NCBI GenBank assembly: GCA_049291395.1
Contig: JBATPJ010000046.1
Coordinates: 1-8,416, forward strand
From: JAPUDQ01 sp049291395
GTDB lineage: Bacteria > Patescibacteriota > Saccharimonadia > Saccharimonadales > Saccharimonadaceae
DNA: 8,416 nt
Direction: 5' to 3'
The notes below the pieces were generated by a model. It saw only the letters and a program-made list of their open reading frames with translations, made no database searches and had not been told where the DNA came from. The position numbers and the translations under genes were made by a program. Positions 6,725 to 8,416 of this stretch are shown piece after piece; the first letter of the stretch is position 1, and the number at the start of each line of letters is the position of its first letter.

Positions 6725-7729
6725 CTAGGCTTTCGGCAGACGTATCGTAAACTGACTGCCGTTACCCGGCGTGCTCGTTACTCGTATCTTGCCGTATTGC
6801 TGCTCGATCAAACGCTTAGCGATAGAGAGGCCGAGACCGTGACCTTCGACGTTGAGTTTGCTCCGCGAGAGATCCGCTCGATAAAACCGATCAAAGACAT
6901 GAGGCACATCTGCTTCGCTGATACCGACGCCCTCGTCGATGACATCGAGAAGGACTGTCTTGTCTTTGATACTACTCGTCAGACGTATCGTACTCTTGGC
7001 GGGACTATATTTGATCGCATTGTCGATGAGGATGGTGAGCACATCCGTCAGGCTATCGACATTGGCAGTCGCCAGCGCCTGGCCGACTTGGTTATCGATA
7101 ATAATTTTCTTGGCTTGAGCGAGTACGAGCGAACGATTCATAGCTTCGACCGCTACATCCTCGATCTGCACCGCCGCGAGTGGCATGTCATGGTTGTTTG
7201 CGAGCAGCAGCAGACGATCAGTCAGCGTCCGTAGTCGATGTACCTCATCGAGGTTACTCTGCAGCGTGGTAGAATATGACTCTTTTGATGATTTCTTGTC
7301 ACGTAGCGTTACTTCCGTCTCGGTTTGCATGACCGCGAGCGGCGTGCGAAGCTCATGCGCTGCATCCGAGCTAAACCTGGCTTGTAATTCCATCGCCTCC
7401 TGGATAGGTCGCAGTGTACGTCGTGCCAAAAGATAGCTCAGCGCACCGCCACCGAGTAGCACGACGATATTGAACACCGCGAGGTTACCGAAGAGTCGAC
7501 TACTGCTTTCATTGATCCGTTGTTGCCGCATCGTCATCACGTCATCATCCTGAATAAATATCATTGTCTCGCCCGGACGACGCGGCCCGAGAGCTCGACC
7601 GAATTCATCGCTCGCAACATAAAAAAGTATCAGACTAAAAAGAAGACTGATTACCATCAGTATCACCATGTACCACGCCGTGAGGCGCAGCGTTGCTTTA
7701 TCAAACAGCGTACTATGCTGACTCATCAT
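6725..7729 (-). CDS. Two-component sensor histidine kinase with a minimal or absent HAMP domain
   Basis: A membrane sensor kinase that autophosphorylates on His and passes the phosphate to the regulator encoded just upstream. The 334-residue product has a first membrane helix (about 17-39), a small extracytoplasmic loop (about 40-80, with an acidic QDDD patch), and a second helix (about 81-103). The H-box HELRTPL has the phospho-accepting His125. The ATP-binding domain shows the N-box DNAIKYSP (Asn237), G1 DEGVGI 265-270, F-box FDRFYRAD 279-286 and G2 GHGLGLS 296-302. Only about 17 residues (RRTLRPIQEAMELQ) separate helix 2 from the H-box, so a standard HAMP of about 50 residues is not present; CiaH-like kinases have a similar build. 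Two ATGs occur in tandem: the first overlaps the regulator stop as ATGA, while the second (7726) is better spaced from AGAGG. The signal sensed cannot be told. Confidence 0.93.
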   Translation of the reverse strand: MMSQHSTLFDKATLRLTAWYMVILMVISLLFSLILFYVASDEFGRALGPRRPGETMIFIQDDDVMTMRQQRINESSSRLFGNLAVFNIVVLLGGGALSYLLARRTLRPIQEAMELQARFSSDAAHELRTPLAVMQTETEVTLRDKKSSKESYSTTLQSNLDEVHRLRTLTDRLLLLANNHDMPLAAVQIEDVAVEAMNRSLVLAQAKKIIIDNQVGQALATANVDSLTDVLTILIDNAIKYSPAKSTIRLTSSIKDKTVLLDVIDEGVGISEADVPHVFDRFYRADLSRSKLNVEGHGLGLSIAKRLIEQQYGKIRVTSTPGNGSQFTIRLPKA

Positions 7730-8403
7730 GCCTCTATCTTATACCCAAATCCACGCACCGTTAGTATCATCTGCGACTGGCCTTTGAATGGCTTGTCGAT
7801 CTTGTTGCGCAGGTAGCCGATGTAGGCCTCGACAGTATTTGGCAGCACGTCGCTGTCAAAATCCCAGACGTGATTGATAATATTTGTCTTGCTGAGCACC
7901 CGGCCAGCATTGCGCATCAGGTATTCGAGGAGTGAGAACTCGGTCTGCGTGAGATCGATCTTCGTCTCGCCTCGTTTGACTTCATACGTCACCGTGTCGA
8001 GCGTGACGTCGCCGACCGCCAGTACATTGCTAATCGTATCGTGAGGTCGTCGCATCAATGCGCGAATACGCGCTAGCAGCTCCTCAAAACTAAATGGCTT
8101 CGTCAGGTAATCATCAGCGCCAGCGTTCAGACCCGCGACGCGGTCACGAATCTGCGCCTTGGCCGTCAGCATCAGGATCGGCGTTCGGTTGCCACCGCGA
8201 CGGAGTTTCTCGCAGATCTCGACTCCGTCCATACCACCCGGCAACATCCGATCCAGCACGATCACATCGTATTCGTCATTTTCAGCCGCCGCTAGTCCAC
8301 TTGGCCCGTCGTGATAGACCTCCACGACGGCGCGCTCTTGCTCCAGGCCCAGCTTTACGGCTCTCGCAATTTTGTATTCGTCTTCGACAAGTAATATCTT
8401 CAT
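7726..8403 (-). CDS. OmpR/PhoB-family response regulator
   Basis: A DNA-binding transcription factor controlled by phosphorylation from the adjacent kinase. The 225-residue product has the usual size of the family. The receiver domain (1-118) shows the acidic pair Glu7-Asp8, phospho-accepting Asp51 in VLDRMLPGGMDG, the switch Thr80 and Lys102 in TKPF. The winged-helix domain (about 128-224) contains LTQTEFSLLEYL at 151-162, the recognition-helix region VEAYIGYLRNKID at 191-203 and the closing hairpin TVRGFGYKI at 215-223. The ATG at 8403 gives a canonical beginning, MKILLVEDE. It is the first gene seen in the block; whether it starts the operon cannot be decided because only 13 bases upstream are present. 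Its targets are unknown, though the neighbours suggest an envelope role. Confidence 0.95.
   Translation of the reverse strand: MKILLVEDEYKIARAVKLGLEQERAVVEVYHDGPSGLAAAENDEYDVIVLDRMLPGGMDGVEICEKLRRGGNRTPILMLTAKAQIRDRVAGLNAGADDYLTKPFSFEELLARIRALMRRPHDTISNVLAVGDVTLDTVTYEVKRGETKIDLTQTEFSLLEYLMRNAGRVLSKTNIINHVWDFDSDVLPNTVEAYIGYLRNKIDKPFKGQSQMILTVRGFGYKIEA
7731..7735 (-). promoter_or_regulatory. Ribosome binding site of the histidine kinase
   Basis: AGAGG on the minus strand lies one base before the first ATG (7729) and four before the second (7726). The spacing favours the second ATG, which shares its A with the TGA stop of the response regulator. Either way the two proteins are probably translated in a coupled fashion. 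Confidence 0.5.
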
Positions 8404-8416
8404 ATCTCTATAGTAT
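8404..8416 (-). promoter_or_regulatory. Possible -10 element abutting the response regulator start
   Basis: The minus strand reads ATACTATAGAGAT and then ATG. If TACTAT is a -10 box, exactly six bases separate it from the A of the start codon, which is the spacing expected of a leaderless mRNA. Only weak purine-rich SD character (AGAG, too close) is present. The -35 region is outside the window, so this remains tentative. Confidence 0.25.

Noticed and set aside
2243..8403. Recoding of UGA as glycine or tryptophan, as in some Patescibacteria
   Set aside because: TGA ends the response regulator, tilS and murJ exactly where the family proteins end, and no internal TGA is needed in any gene, so the standard bacterial code applies.
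1..8416. CRISPR array, tRNA or rRNA gene, insertion sequence, defence or toxin-antitoxin module
   Set aside because: I see no direct repeats with spacers, no structured RNA gene and no transposase-like reading frame; nearly every base is covered by housekeeping genes on one strand.

Overview
All eight genes supported in this window lie on the minus strand, so transcription runs from high to low coordinates. They are packed like a compact bacterial chromosome: most gaps are under 35 bases, two junctions are stop/start overlaps, and one is an out-of-frame overlap of about 44 bases. This is ordinary housekeeping and cell-envelope chromosome. I see no phage, insertion sequence, CRISPR array, RNA gene or defence module.

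Gene order in the direction of transcription is: an OmpR-type response regulator (8403-7726); its HAMP-poor histidine kinase (7729-6725, stop/start overlap); tilS, tRNA(Ile) lysidine synthase, in a short form (6701-5841); ftsH, membrane AAA+ zinc protease (5806-3935); murJ, lipid II flippase (3913-2243); lepA, elongation factor 4 (2246-471, ATGA overlap with murJ); tatA, a 59-residue twin-arginine translocase pore subunit (398-219); and the 5' part of tatC (262 to the left edge). The two tat genes are easy to miss: tatA is very short, and tatC is cut by the window edge and starts inside tatA in another frame.

The likely source is a streamlined bacterium with one main membrane, most plausibly Candidatus Saccharibacteria (TM7) or another Patescibacteria lineage. 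This is inference from gene density, a minimal TatA plus TatC without TatB between them, a TilS without the C-terminal domain, and overall sequence character. TGA serves as the stop codon of the response regulator, tilS and murJ, so the recoded-UGA lineages (Absconditabacteria, Gracilibacteria) are unlikely. The tilS-ftsH neighbourhood is widely conserved in Gram-positive bacteria, where hpt usually lies between them; here hpt is absent.

Functionally the block combines envelope signalling (two-component pair), membrane protein quality control (FtsH), cell wall precursor export (MurJ), folded-protein export (TatA/TatC) and translation fidelity (TilS, LepA). The points most worth a second look are the tatA/tatC dual-coding overlap, a Gln at the TatC position equivalent to E. 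coli Arg17, and the SD-less starts of the response regulator and tilS, which share an ATACTAT-type element just upstream of ATG that suggests leaderless transcripts. No previously undescribed system is evident.
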